Positions 10,276 to 19,638 of a DNA stretch of 45,908 nucleotides are shown here, in pieces. Source of the stretch: Neorhizobium huautlense (GTDB lineage: Bacteria; Pseudomonadota; Alphaproteobacteria; Rhizobiales; Rhizobiaceae). The stretch is from positions 1-45,908 of the forward strand of contig NZ_PVBM01000032.1 in the NCBI RefSeq assembly GCF_002968575.1. The letters are read 5' to 3'. Made by a program: the position numbers and the translations under genes. Within the stretch, counting starts at the first letter, position 1. Every line of letters begins with the position of its first letter. The notes beneath the pieces are model-generated. The model worked only from the letters and a program-made list of their open reading frames with translations, was not told where the DNA came from and ran no database searches.

Positions 10276-12045
10276 TCAGGCCGTTTGCGGCAGCGGCCCT
10301 TCGGGCTGTTTCTCATCTTCGTCGTTCAGAATACCGCTGGCCTTGAGAAGCGAAGCAAAACGGCCACCGCTCTGGCTGAGCTCGTCATAGGTGCCCATCT
10401 CGATGATCCGGCCATTGTCGAGGAAGATCACCTTGTTGGCATCGCGAACGGTCGAGAGCCGGTGGGCGATAATAAAGGTGGTACGGTCCTGGCGCAGCCT
10501 GTCTATCGCGGCCTTCACACGGGCTTCCGTCTCCACATCCAATGCACTGGTGGCCTCGTCGAGTACGAGGATAGGTGCGTTCTTGAGGATGGCGCGGGCA
10601 ATGGCGATTCGTTGACGTTCGCCGCCCGAGAGGCGATTGCCACGCTCCCCGACCGGGGTCTCGTACCCGACCAACCGGCTTTCGATGAACTCTGTCGCCG
10701 CCGCTGCTTCGGCCGCTCTCGCGATATCCTCTTCGGTGGCGCCCTCGCGCCCGAGGCGAATATTCTCGCTGATCGAACGGTTCAACAGTCCCGCGTCCTG
10801 GAATACGGTGGCAATGGATTGGCGGAGCGATTTGCGCGTGATCTTGCTGATATCGGTGCCGTCGATGAGGATCTTGCCCTCCTGGGGATCGTAGACCCGC
10901 TGCAGGAGGTTGATAAGGGTCGTCTTGCCGGCACCTGTCGGGCCGACGATCGCAACTGTCTCCCCGGCATTTGCGGTGAAGGAGATGTTGTGGACGCCCT
11001 GGCTCGTGCTGGCGAAGCCGAAGGAGACGTTTCGAAATTCCACCTCGCCCCGAACGTCAGACAGCTCGCCGGCATCGACCGGTTCGGCGCGCTCCTCGAC
11101 TGAATCCTCAAGCGCGAAGAAGTCTTCGAGCTTGGCCCGTGCTTCAAAAATCTGTGTGGCGAACTGGCGCAGAAGATCGAGGCGCCCGATGAGAAGATTT
11201 GCAAAGCCGATAAAGGCGACGACGTCCCCGACACGCAGTTCGCCCTGTTGGACAAGCACGGTGCCGATCACGAGAATAACGCCCATCGATACTGTCGAGG
11301 CCGTACGATTCAGAGCGCTGGCAAGGGCCCACCAATCGAGCACCGGATATTGGGCGGCGAGCAGGTCCTTCGTGTAGTTCTTTAGTGCCTTGGTTTCAGC
11401 CTCGATCCGGTTGTAGCTATGCAGCACCGAGACGTTGCTGATGGCGTCGCTCACATGTGAAAAGACTGTGTGGTAGTGGCTTTCAACAGAGGCTTGCCCT
11501 TCCTTGGTGCGGTTCATCACCGTCACACCGATGATCCAGTAGAGGATGCTCAGCACCAGAAGGACGAGGCTCAGTCTCCAGTCCATGGAGATGGCTGTCG
11601 GAACCAGGAGAACCAAAGCGACTGCCGTGGCAAGATGCGTGCGCATGAATTCGAGCCATAAACCGAACAGGCTTTCGGCGGCACGCAGCAGGGTGTGCAG
11701 AGCATTCGACGTACCGCGTTGGCTGTGCCACGCGAGCGGCATGGAGATGATTCGCCCGAAGGCCTCAGTCAGCAAGGATGCGCGGCGTCCATGGGCGAGC
11801 CGGTCGGCTTCCCTTGCAACAAGCACATAGGCGATTGTATTGAAAACGCCAAATCCAGCCCAGAGCATCAACACAGGGGTAACGTTGCCACCTGAGGAAA
11901 TGGCATCAATGATTCGGCCGAAAAGGATCGGCTCTGCGATGGTAATGATCGCGAGCACGATATTGGCGACGACCACTGCGGTAACCCGCCATTTGTTCTT
12001 CGCCAGATATTTCAGTGCTCGGGCATAAACCTGGAACAGCGTCAA
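10276..12045 (-). CDS. ndvA: Cyclic beta-1,2-glucan ABC exporter (ATPase fused to permease)
   Basis: A half-size ABC exporter of 589 residues that moves cyclic beta-1,2-glucan made by NdvB across the inner membrane. Seen: an N-terminal six-helix membrane domain (about residues 15-300), then a nucleotide-binding domain with Walker A GPTGAGKTT (lysine about 374), signature LSGGERQR, Walker B ILVLDEATSALD and the switch histidine in IIAHRLST. A frame from an ATG at 12060 exists, but AGGTGG lies just upstream of the TTG at 12045, and a start there gives MTLFQVYARAL and a length like that of ChvA (588). The TTG start is therefore preferred. The gene converges with ndvB and shares its terminator. 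Confidence 0.95.
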   Translation of the reverse strand: MTLFQVYARALKYLAKNKWRVTAVVVANIVLAIITIAEPILFGRIIDAISSGGNVTPVLMLWAGFGVFNTIAYVLVAREADRLAHGRRASLLTEAFGRIISMPLAWHSQRGTSNALHTLLRAAESLFGLWLEFMRTHLATAVALVLLVPTAISMDWRLSLVLLVLSILYWIIGVTVMNRTKEGQASVESHYHTVFSHVSDAISNVSVLHSYNRIEAETKALKNYTKDLLAAQYPVLDWWALASALNRTASTVSMGVILVIGTVLVQQGELRVGDVVAFIGFANLLIGRLDLLRQFATQIFEARAKLEDFFALEDSVEERAEPVDAGELSDVRGEVEFRNVSFGFASTSQGVHNISFTANAGETVAIVGPTGAGKTTLINLLQRVYDPQEGKILIDGTDISKITRKSLRQSIATVFQDAGLLNRSISENIRLGREGATEEDIARAAEAAAATEFIESRLVGYETPVGERGNRLSGGERQRIAIARAILKNAPILVLDEATSALDVETEARVKAAIDRLRQDRTTFIIAHRLSTVRDANKVIFLDNGRIIEMGTYDELSQSGGRFASLLKASGILNDEDEKQPEGPLPQTA

Positions 12046-12329
12046 CGAATACCACCTCATTCATATGGAGCCGCAACTGCGTCGTGCTTGGTACTTAAAG
12101 ATCGGAAACGGCAATTCCGCGACGAAGCGGGCGATTAACAGCCCTTCTGCCAGAAATGTTCCTTATACGGCAAGCCTTTGTAAAGCTGGCTTCTGGGCTG
12201 ACCTCGAAGTAACTCTTTTCAAGCCGTCAAGAGGCTAAATTTTGCGGTATACCTTCAACGAATGATAACTATGCTAGTCAACTATGGCCCGGGGAATTAA
12301 CTGAAATTTCACGCAAACAAAAGACGCAG

Positions 12330-13091
12330 ATGGGCATTGCGGGGGCAGTCTTGAACATTCAGCTGATCATACAGCTCCTGGTATTGGCAGGTGAGACCAA
12401 GGCGGAGGCTGAGTTGACGGCCCAGCTTGAATCCCTGCTGGCGGCCTATGGCTTTGAATACTATGGCGTACTGATACAGCCTCGACTCAACGAAAATCCC
12501 ATGGACCTGCTGCTGGCAGGCCGCTGGCCCAACGGTTGGCCGCAGGTGTATGTTACCCGCAGATATGTTCTCATCGATCCAACCATCCGGATGTTGAGTA
12601 TCGCGCAAAGGCCGTTCCGCTGGCGCGACGCACTTTTTACGCTCAGGAACGATCCGCACCGGCAGCGCATGCAACGAATGATGCAGGAAGGAATTCGCTA
12701 CGGTCTGCAGGACGGTTATATCTTTCCGGTCTATGGTCGCAACGGGCTTCTGGGAACGATGACGGTCGGTGGCCGGCCCGTCGATCTTTCGCCTGCCGAG
12801 ATGGCGCTGTTCGATGCGGCTGCGAAAAAGGTCTTCTGGCGCTTTATGGAGATGCGGGGTGAGGCTGCAGCGCTTGAGGCCGCAGCCCAAGTCGACACGC
12901 AGCTTACGCGCCGAGAGATGGAAGTCGTCGGATTGCTTGCGGAGGGCTTGACCTCCAACGAAATCGCAAAGTCGCTGGAGATATCCAGCCATACCGTCGA
13001 CTGGTATATCAACGGTTTGCAGGAGAAGCTGCGGGCAAAGAACCGTCAGCATGTCGTTGCCTCTGCCTTCCGTATGGGATTGGTGACTTGA
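12330..13091 (+). CDS. LuxR-family transcriptional regulator with an acyl-homoserine-lactone binding domain (orphan)
   Basis: A 253-residue regulator with an N-terminal autoinducer-binding domain (about residues 15-170) and a C-terminal LuxR/FixJ helix-turn-helix (about 188-250, LTRREMEVVGLLAEG). The ligand-pocket residues of TraR (W57, Y61, D70, W85, G113) correspond to W70, Y74, D83, W98 and G129; the first four have identical spacing. It probably senses an acyl-homoserine lactone. No luxI-type synthase lies in the window, so it is a 'solo' here. The start is uncertain: ATG 12330 has a poor ribosome site, while TTG 12351 has GGGGG at 12341-12345 and would give 246 residues. It is followed after 128 bases by pyc on the same strand; whether it controls pyc is unknown. 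Confidence 0.88.
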   Translation: MGIAGAVLNIQLIIQLLVLAGETKAEAELTAQLESLLAAYGFEYYGVLIQPRLNENPMDLLLAGRWPNGWPQVYVTRRYVLIDPTIRMLSIAQRPFRWRDALFTLRNDPHRQRMQRMMQEGIRYGLQDGYIFPVYGRNGLLGTMTVGGRPVDLSPAEMALFDAAAKKVFWRFMEMRGEAAALEAAAQVDTQLTRREMEVVGLLAEGLTSNEIAKSLEISSHTVDWYINGLQEKLRAKNRQHVVASAFRMGLVT

Positions 13092-13146
13092 GCAACCGCC
13101 GATGACCGAATTATGACAATAATTTAGCGCCAGGCTTCCAGGGAAA

Positions 13147-13175
13147 TTGCACTGAGGCGATTAAGGCGATATGGG
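13147..13175 (+). promoter_or_regulatory. Possible sigma-70 promoter of pyc, flanked by an inverted repeat
   Basis: TTGCAC (13147-13152), 17 bases, TATGGG (13170-13175), about 45 bases before the pyc start. TGCACTG (13148-13154) and CAGTGCA (13183-13189) form a 7-bp inverted repeat bracketing the promoter core. The -10 match is only moderate. Confidence 0.3.
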
Positions 13176-13219
13176 TTCTTCGCAGTGCAGCATTTCGATG
13201 GCGCCTGGGGAGGTCCGTT

Positions 13220-16200
13220 TTGCCGATTTCGAAGATTCTCGTTGCCAACCGGTCTGAAATTGCGATCCGCGTTTTTCGGGCTGCGAACGAACTGGGTATT
13301 AAAACGGTTGCGATCTGGGCGGAGGAGGACAAACTCTCGCTGCACCGTTTCAAAGCCGACGAAAGCTACCAGGTTGGCCGCGGCCCGCATCTTCCGCGGG
13401 ACCTGGGGCCGATCGAAAGTTATCTCTCTATCCCCGAAATTATCCGCGTTGCCAAATTGTCCGGCGCGGACGCCATCCATCCCGGATATGGGCTTCTTTC
13501 GGAGAGCCCGGAATTTGTCGAAGCCTGCGACGCTGCCGGTATCACCTTCATCGGCCCGAGGGCCGAGACGATGCGTCAGCTCGGCAACAAGGTGGCGGCC
13601 CGCAATCTGGCGATTTCAGTCGGCGTACCGGTCGTTCCGGCAACGGAGCCCCTGCCGGATGACTTGGCGGAAGTGGCCAGAATGGCAGCGACGATCGGCT
13701 ATCCGGTGATGCTGAAAGCCTCCTGGGGCGGCGGCGGGCGCGGAATGCGCGTCATCCGCGCCGAAGCAGATCTCGCCCGCGAGGTGACTGAAGCCAAGCG
13801 CGAGGCCATGGCTGCCTTCGGCAAGGACGAGGTCTATCTGGAAAAGCTCGTGGAGCGGGCACGCCACGTGGAGAGCCAGATTCTCGGCGATACCCACGGC
13901 AATGCCGTGCATCTTTTCGAGCGAGACTGTTCGATCCAGCGGCGCAACCAGAAGGTCGTGGAACGTGCCCCGGCCCCCTATCTGTCGGAAGCGCAGCGGC
14001 AGGAATTGGCCAACTATTCGCTGAAGATCGCCAAGGCGACGAATTATATCGGCGCCGGCACGGTCGAGTATCTGATGGATGCCGATACCGGCAAATTCTA
14101 CTTCATCGAAGTCAATCCGCGTATCCAGGTCGAGCATACGGTGACCGAAGTTGTCACCGGCATCGATATCGTCAAGGCGCAGATTCATATCCTCGAAGGC
14201 TTTGCGATCGGCACGCCGGAATCGGGCGTTCCGGCCCAGGAGAATATCCGCCTCAACGGTCATGCGCTCCAGTGCCGTATCACAACGGAAGATCCCGAGC
14301 ACAATTTCATTCCGGACTACGGCCGTATCACCGCCTATCGTTCGGCGGCCGGCTTCGGCATCCGCCTCGATGGCGGCACGGCCTATTCGGGTGCGGTCAT
14401 CACCCGCTATTATGATCCGTTGCTGGTCAAGGTGACAGCCGCCGGCTCGACGCCGCAGGAGGCGATCAGCCGCATGGATCGGGCGCTGCGCGAGTTCCGG
14501 ATTCGCGGCGTGGCGACCAATCTCACCTTCCTCGAAGCGATCATCGGTCACCCGAAGTTTCGCGACAATTCCTATACGACGCGGTTCATCGACACGACGC
14601 CTGAGCTCTTCGAGCAGGTCAAACGGCAGGATCGCGCAACCAAGCTGCTGACCTATCTTGCCGACGTAACGGTGAACGGCCATCCGGAAACCAAGGGCCG
14701 GCCAATGCCTTCAGAACAGATGGCAAAGCCGATCATCCCTTATATCAACGGTGATATCCCGGACGGCACGAAACAACGCCTCGATGTCCTTGGTCCGAAG
14801 AAGTTCGCCGAATGGATGCGAAGTGAACAGCGCGTGCTGATGACCGACACGACGATGCGTGACGGACATCAATCGTTGCTCGCGACCCGGATGCGCACGT
14901 ATGATATCGCCCGTGTCGCCGGCGTATATGCACGGGCGCTTCCCAATCTCTTTTCGCTGGAGTGCTGGGGCGGGGCGACCTTTGATGTCTCGATGCGCTT
15001 CCTGACCGAAGATCCCTGGGAGCGGTTGGCGTTGATCCGCGAGGGAGCTCCGAACCTGCTCCTGCAGATGCTTTTGCGTGGAGCCAACGGCGTTGGCTAC
15101 AAGAACTATCCTGATAACGTCGTCAAATATTTTGTCCGCCAAGCGGCGAAGGGCGGCATCGATCTCTTCCGCGTTTTCGATTGCTTGAATTGGGTCGAGA
15201 ACATGCGTGTCTCGATGGATGCCGTTCAGGAGGAAAACAGGCTCTGTGAAGCGGCGATCTGCTATACGGGCGATCTCCTGAACTCTGCCCGGCCGAAATA
15301 CGACCTCAAATATTACGTCGCTTTGGCCGAGGAACTGGAAAAGGCGGGTGCCCATATCATCGCGCTGAAGGATATGGCAGGCCTTCTGAAGCCCGCCGCC
15401 GCTCGCGTCCTGTTCAAGGCGCTGCGCGAGGCCACCAGCCTGCCGATCCACTTTCATACGCATGACACGTCCGGCATATCTGCTGCCACCGTGCTTGCCG
15501 CAGTCGATGCAGGCGTCGACGCAGTCGATGCGGCCATGGATGCGCTGTCGGGGAATACGTCGCAGCCGTGCCTCGGATCGATCGTCGAGGCGCTGTCGGG
15601 CACCGAGCGTGACCCTGGTCTTGATCCGGAATGGATCCGTCGCATTTCCTTCTATTGGGAAGCGGTGCGGGCCCAATATGCAGCCTTTGAAAGCGATCTC
15701 AAGGGACCGGCTTCCGAAGTCTATCTCCATGAAATGCCGGGCGGCCAGTTCACCAATCTCAAGGAGCAGGCCCGCTCGCTCGGCCTTGAAACCAAATGGC
15801 ATAAGGTCGCCCAAACCTATGCCGACGTGAACCAGATGTTCGGCGACATCGTCAAGGTGACGCCGTCCTCGAAGGTCGTCGGCGACATGGCGCTGATGAT
15901 GGTCTCCCAGGACCTGACGGTGGCCGATGTCGAGAACCCAGCCAAGGATATCGCCTTTCCGGAATCGGTCGTTTCCATGCTGAAGGGCGATCTTGGCCAG
16001 CCGCCGTCCGGTTGGCCGGAAGCGTTGCAGAAGAAGGCGCTGAAGGGCGAAGAACCCTATACAGCGCGTCCGGGCTCGCTGCTGGCGGAAGCCGATCTCG
16101 ATGCAGAACGCAAGGTCATCGAGGAGAAGCTCGGCAGAAAGATCGACGACTTCGAGTTCGCCTCCTATCTTATGTATCCCAAGGTGTTTACCGATTTTGC

Positions 16201-16681
16201 CTTGGCGATCGATACCTATGGACCGGTTTCCGTCCTGCCGACACCTGCGTATTTCTACGGGCTGAAGGATGGCGAGGAACTGTTTGCGGATATCGAGAAA
16301 GGCAAGACGCTGGTCATCGTCAATCAGGCGATGAGCGCTACCGATGCGCAGGGCATGGTGACGGCCTTCTTCGAACTGAACGGTCAGCCGCGCCGCATCA
16401 AGGTGCCGGACCGGGCGCATGGCGCATCCGGGGGCGCGAATCGCCGCAAGGCTGAGCTTGGCAATGGTCTGCATCTCGGCGCCCCCATGCCTGGCGTGAT
16501 CTCGACAGTCGCCGTCTCCACCGGCCAATCGGTCAAGGCTGGCGACGTGTTGCTCTCTATCGAAGCGATGAAGATGGAAACCGCGCTCCATGCGGAAAAG
16601 GACGGCGTGATCGCGGAAGTCCTCGTCAAGGCAGGCGACCAGATCGATGCGAAGGATCTGCTGATCGTCTACGGCGGCTGA
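13220..16681 (+). CDS. pyc: Pyruvate carboxylase
   Basis: A 1153-residue biotin enzyme that carboxylates pyruvate to oxaloacetate with ATP and bicarbonate, refilling the TCA cycle. Domains in order: biotin carboxylase with ATP-grasp (about 1-460, including HPGYGLLSE, GGGGRGMRV and EVNPRIQVEHTVTE), carboxyltransferase of the HMG-lyase type (about 535-810, beginning near DTTMRDGHQS at residue 543), then the tetramerisation region and the biotinyl carrier domain with EAMKMET, biotin on Lys1118. Length fits full-length single-chain Pyc. The TTG start is supported by GGGGAGG six bases upstream (13207-13213). It is followed by a strong terminator. Confidence 0.97.
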   Translation: MPISKILVANRSEIAIRVFRAANELGIKTVAIWAEEDKLSLHRFKADESYQVGRGPHLPRDLGPIESYLSIPEIIRVAKLSGADAIHPGYGLLSESPEFVEACDAAGITFIGPRAETMRQLGNKVAARNLAISVGVPVVPATEPLPDDLAEVARMAATIGYPVMLKASWGGGGRGMRVIRAEADLAREVTEAKREAMAAFGKDEVYLEKLVERARHVESQILGDTHGNAVHLFERDCSIQRRNQKVVERAPAPYLSEAQRQELANYSLKIAKATNYIGAGTVEYLMDADTGKFYFIEVNPRIQVEHTVTEVVTGIDIVKAQIHILEGFAIGTPESGVPAQENIRLNGHALQCRITTEDPEHNFIPDYGRITAYRSAAGFGIRLDGGTAYSGAVITRYYDPLLVKVTAAGSTPQEAISRMDRALREFRIRGVATNLTFLEAIIGHPKFRDNSYTTRFIDTTPELFEQVKRQDRATKLLTYLADVTVNGHPETKGRPMPSEQMAKPIIPYINGDIPDGTKQRLDVLGPKKFAEWMRSEQRVLMTDTTMRDGHQSLLATRMRTYDIARVAGVYARALPNLFSLECWGGATFDVSMRFLTEDPWERLALIREGAPNLLLQMLLRGANGVGYKNYPDNVVKYFVRQAAKGGIDLFRVFDCLNWVENMRVSMDAVQEENRLCEAAICYTGDLLNSARPKYDLKYYVALAEELEKAGAHIIALKDMAGLLKPAAARVLFKALREATSLPIHFHTHDTSGISAATVLAAVDAGVDAVDAAMDALSGNTSQPCLGSIVEALSGTERDPGLDPEWIRRISFYWEAVRAQYAAFESDLKGPASEVYLHEMPGGQFTNLKEQARSLGLETKWHKVAQTYADVNQMFGDIVKVTPSSKVVGDMALMMVSQDLTVADVENPAKDIAFPESVVSMLKGDLGQPPSGWPEALQKKALKGEEPYTARPGSLLAEADLDAERKVIEEKLGRKIDDFEFASYLMYPKVFTDFALAIDTYGPVSVLPTPAYFYGLKDGEELFADIEKGKTLVIVNQAMSATDAQGMVTAFFELNGQPRRIKVPDRAHGASGGANRRKAELGNGLHLGAPMPGVISTVAVSTGQSVKAGDVLLSIEAMKMETALHAEKDGVIAEVLVKAGDQIDAKDLLIVYGG

Positions 16682-16717
16682 TTTTACCGACTTTATTTCT
16701 GAGATTCGTCGATGTTA

Positions 16718-16755
16718 GAGGCGCCACCCTTCCGGATGGCGCCTCCTATCTTTTG
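16718..16755 (+). terminator. Rho-independent terminator of pyc
   Basis: A perfect 9-bp stem GAGGCGCCA/TGGCGCCTC (16718-16726 with 16737-16745) with a ten-base loop, followed by a short T-rich stretch, 36 bases after the pyc stop codon. Confidence 0.75.
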
Positions 16756-16893
16756 TCCCGTTGCCAATCCCGAGAACCTTTTGGATCGTTGCCGGTTTCG
16801 TTCGCACATAATTTGTGAGACACGGGCCGCCAATGCGCCGTTGCAATTTCAATCGATTTAAATATGGTCGCGACAACCAGAAGGATTGGACGT

Positions 16894-18084
16894 ATGGATA
16901 CTCGCGCACCTCTTAATTCTCCTATTCGGTCTGAAAAATTCATTACCCGCGAAAGGGTAGGCGTATCGCTGCTGTTCCTGATGAACGGCTTCATGGTGGG
17001 CGCATGGGCTCCGAAAATTCCTGAATTTGCAAGCCGCCTCAGCCTGGACGAAGGGGCTCTCGGGTTGATGATCCTGACATTCGGGCTCGGATCGATCGTG
17101 ATGATGCCGCTCGCCGGCAGCCAGATCGCCCGCTTCGGATCGAGCCAGGTTTCCAAATGGACGGCGGTTTTGCTCACGCCGACGTTGCTGTTTCTGACTT
17201 GGGTCGGCGGCATCTGGACCGGCGCAATCGCAATCTTCCTTTTCGGTGGCCTGATCGGGGCAATGGATGTCGCGATGAATGCGAATGCGGTTTCCGTCGA
17301 GAAGCGCATGCGGCGTGCCATCATGTCCTCCTGCCACGCCTTCTGGAGCTTAGGCGGCCTAATCGGCTCCTCGACCGGCGGCTTCCTGATTGAGCATATA
17401 GGGGTTTCCGCGCATGCGATCCTCGTCACAGCACTGGCGGCGCTGATGATCGTCGCGGCCTGGCGGACGGTGTTGCATGACGCACCGCATCCCGACGAGG
17501 GGCATCATGGCAAGAGTCGCCTGCCGCTTTCGCCGCTTCCCTGGCTGCTTGGCATCATGGCCCTGTTCTGCATGATACCGGAAGGCGCGATCCTCGACTG
17601 GGGTGCGCTTTATCTCCGTAACGAACTTGCGGCTTCCGTCACGCTGTCCGGTTTCGCGTTCGCTGCTTTCTCTCTGACCATGGCGGCGATGCGTTTTGCG
17701 GGTGACCTCATCCGCGACCGGTTCGGCGCCGTCATGACGCTTCGCGTCTGTTCAGTGATTGCAATCCTTGGTCTGCTGTTGATCGGCTTTGCCGAGAATA
17801 CGGCAATGGCGATCGCGGGCTTTGCGCTGACGGGTATCGGCATTTCCAACATCGTGCCGATCGCCTTTTCCGCCGCCGGCAACCTGCCCGGGATGGCACC
17901 CGGTGTCGGTCTCTCGGTCGTTACGACGATGGGATATTCCGGCATTCTCGTGGCGCCGTCGGCAATCGGCTTCATTGCAGAGCACACCGGGCTTGCCGTG
18001 ATCTTTGCAGCCCTCTCCATCCTGATCGCAGTGGCATTGCTGCTGTCACCGCTTGCAAGGCATGCCGACAACGCCCATCACTAA
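16894..18084 (+). CDS. MFS transporter (YbjJ-like)
   Basis: A 396-residue major facilitator with about twelve hydrophobic segments along its whole length and a charged central loop (HPDEGHHGKSR), typical of a 6+6 helix MFS protein in the inner membrane. An early segment, LMNGFMVGAWAPKIPEFASRL, recalls the YbjJ/fucose-permease-like group, but the substrate cannot be assigned. The ATG at 16894 is chosen because AGAAGGA (16880-16886) is well spaced for it; the in-frame ATG at 16864 has no ribosome site. It stands between the pyc terminator and ispG. Confidence 0.85.
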   Translation: MDTRAPLNSPIRSEKFITRERVGVSLLFLMNGFMVGAWAPKIPEFASRLSLDEGALGLMILTFGLGSIVMMPLAGSQIARFGSSQVSKWTAVLLTPTLLFLTWVGGIWTGAIAIFLFGGLIGAMDVAMNANAVSVEKRMRRAIMSSCHAFWSLGGLIGSSTGGFLIEHIGVSAHAILVTALAALMIVAAWRTVLHDAPHPDEGHHGKSRLPLSPLPWLLGIMALFCMIPEGAILDWGALYLRNELAASVTLSGFAFAAFSLTMAAMRFAGDLIRDRFGAVMTLRVCSVIAILGLLLIGFAENTAMAIAGFALTGIGISNIVPIAFSAAGNLPGMAPGVGLSVVTTMGYSGILVAPSAIGFIAEHTGLAVIFAALSILIAVALLLSPLARHADNAHH

Positions 18085-18214
18085 AAAAGGCGCAATCGCG
18101 CGCTGATGGAAGAAGAGAGCCTGCTGCGATAAAGTGCGCGGCCAGCCGGTTGACAAGCCGCAAGCCATACGCCACCTGAAAGGCGCTCCTATTTTCAAGG
18201 CGACGAGAAGTTCC

Positions 18215-19465
18215 ATGTCCTCACCCGTCGATTACGATCCCAAGCCGCGGCGTGCCACTGTTGCGGTCGATGTCGGTGGCGTCATCGTCGGCGGCGGCGC
18301 GCCGGTCGTCGTTCAGTCGATGACCAATACGGATACTGCCGACATTGATGCGACGGTCGCGCAGGTCGCCGCGCTCTACAAGGCGGGTTCGGAAATCGTC
18401 CGCATCACCGTCGACCGTGACGAGAGTGCTGCAGCGGTACCAAAAATCCGCGAGCGCTTGTTGCGGCTCGGCATGGACGTGCCGTTGGTCGGCGACTTCC
18501 ACTATATCGGCCATAAGCTGCTTGCCGACCATCCGGCCTGCGCCGAAGCGCTGGCTAAATATCGCATCAATCCGGGCAATGTCGGTTTCAAGGACAAAAA
18601 GGACAAGCAGTTCGGCGACATCATCGAGATGGCGATCCGCTACGACAAGCCGGTGCGCATCGGCGTCAACTGGGGTTCGCTCGACCAGGATCTCCTGACC
18701 ATGTTGATGGACCGCAACGCCGCCGAGGGTTCGCCGCTTTCCGCCCGTCAGGTCATGCATGAGGCCATCGTCCAATCCGCGCTAATTTCCGCAGAGCTTG
18801 CCGAGCAGATCGGCCTGCCACGCAACCGGATCATTCTGTCGGCTAAGGTCAGCCAGGTGCAGGACCTGATCGCTGTCTATTCCATGCTTGCCGAGCGCTC
18901 CAACCACGCGCTGCACCTTGGCCTCACCGAAGCCGGCATGGGATCGAAAGGCATCGTCGCCTCGTCTGCGGCAATGGGTTATGTGCTGCAGCATGGGATC
19001 GGCGACACGATCCGGGTCTCGCTGACGCCGGAGCCGAATGGCGACCGCACCCGCGAGGTTCAGGTGGCGCAGGAGCTGCTGCAGGTCATGGGATTCCGCC
19101 AGTTCTTGCCGGTGGTCGCGGCCTGTCCCGGTTGCGGCCGCACGACGTCGACAGTTTTCCAGGAGCTGGCGCAGAACATCCAGAACGACATCCGCAAGAA
19201 CATGCCGGTCTGGCGCGAGAGATATCCAGGCGTCGAAGCGCTTAACGTCGCCGTCATGGGCTGCATCGTCAACGGGCCCGGCGAAAGCAAGCATGCCGAT
19301 ATCGGCATTTCGCTGCCCGGCACCGGCGAGACGCCGGCGGCACCGGTTTTCATCGATGGCCAGAAGGCTATGACGCTGCGCGGCCCGAACATCGCCGCCG
19401 ATTTCGAGAAACTCGTCATCGAGTATATCGAACAGCGCTTCGGGCACCGCTCGGCTGCAGAGTAA
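18215..19465 (+). CDS. ispG: 4-hydroxy-3-methylbut-2-en-1-yl diphosphate synthase (flavodoxin/ferredoxin)
   Basis: A 416-residue IspG/GcpE of the MEP isoprenoid pathway; it reduces methylerythritol cyclodiphosphate to HMBPP using a [4Fe-4S] cluster. Seen: the N-terminal TIM-barrel part (VVVQSMTNTDT, PLVGDFHYIGH) and the cluster ligands C304 and C307 in ACPGCGRTT and C350 in GCIVNGPGES, with the glutamate of the latter likely the fourth ligand. The frame is open back to a GTG at 18134, but ATG 18215 (GAGAAG just upstream) gives the family length and N-terminus. The prenyl synthase ispA lies about 1.5 kb away on the other strand. Confidence 0.96.
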   Translation: MSSPVDYDPKPRRATVAVDVGGVIVGGGAPVVVQSMTNTDTADIDATVAQVAALYKAGSEIVRITVDRDESAAAVPKIRERLLRLGMDVPLVGDFHYIGHKLLADHPACAEALAKYRINPGNVGFKDKKDKQFGDIIEMAIRYDKPVRIGVNWGSLDQDLLTMLMDRNAAEGSPLSARQVMHEAIVQSALISAELAEQIGLPRNRIILSAKVSQVQDLIAVYSMLAERSNHALHLGLTEAGMGSKGIVASSAAMGYVLQHGIGDTIRVSLTPEPNGDRTREVQVAQELLQVMGFRQFLPVVAACPGCGRTTSTVFQELAQNIQNDIRKNMPVWRERYPGVEALNVAVMGCIVNGPGESKHADIGISLPGTGETPAAPVFIDGQKAMTLRGPNIAADFEKLVIEYIEQRFGHRSAAE

Positions 19466-19638
19466 TTTGGTTCCCAAGAGCCGCCACGCCAACACGTTGC
19501 AATCGTCGACGAGGTTGGTCAGTCCCGGAATGCCAGCTGTTGGACAAAAGGGGCTACCGAGTGCCGAAGCCTCTCCTCGCTATTGCCGCAATTCGTGGTA
19601 AATGAGATGTCACCATTGACGACGGGGACTTCAACTTC

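Noticed and set aside
12137..12162. GGAAC-N17-TGTT on the minus strand upstream of ndvA
   Set aside because: It resembles an EcfG promoter but mismatches at the -10. A pattern this loose is expected several times by chance in a window this size, and ndvA has no other stress signature.
14711..16591. 626-codon open frame antisense to pyc
   Set aside because: Shadow of the pyruvate carboxylase frame, rich in His/Arg/Asp as expected for reversed codons, with no recognisable domain. The frame at 13616-14683 was rejected for the same reason.
16703..16710. GATTCGTC downstream of pyc as a fourth repeat copy
   Set aside because: It lacks GAACAAA 29 bases upstream and the second half-site 11 bases downstream; one chance 8-mer is expected.
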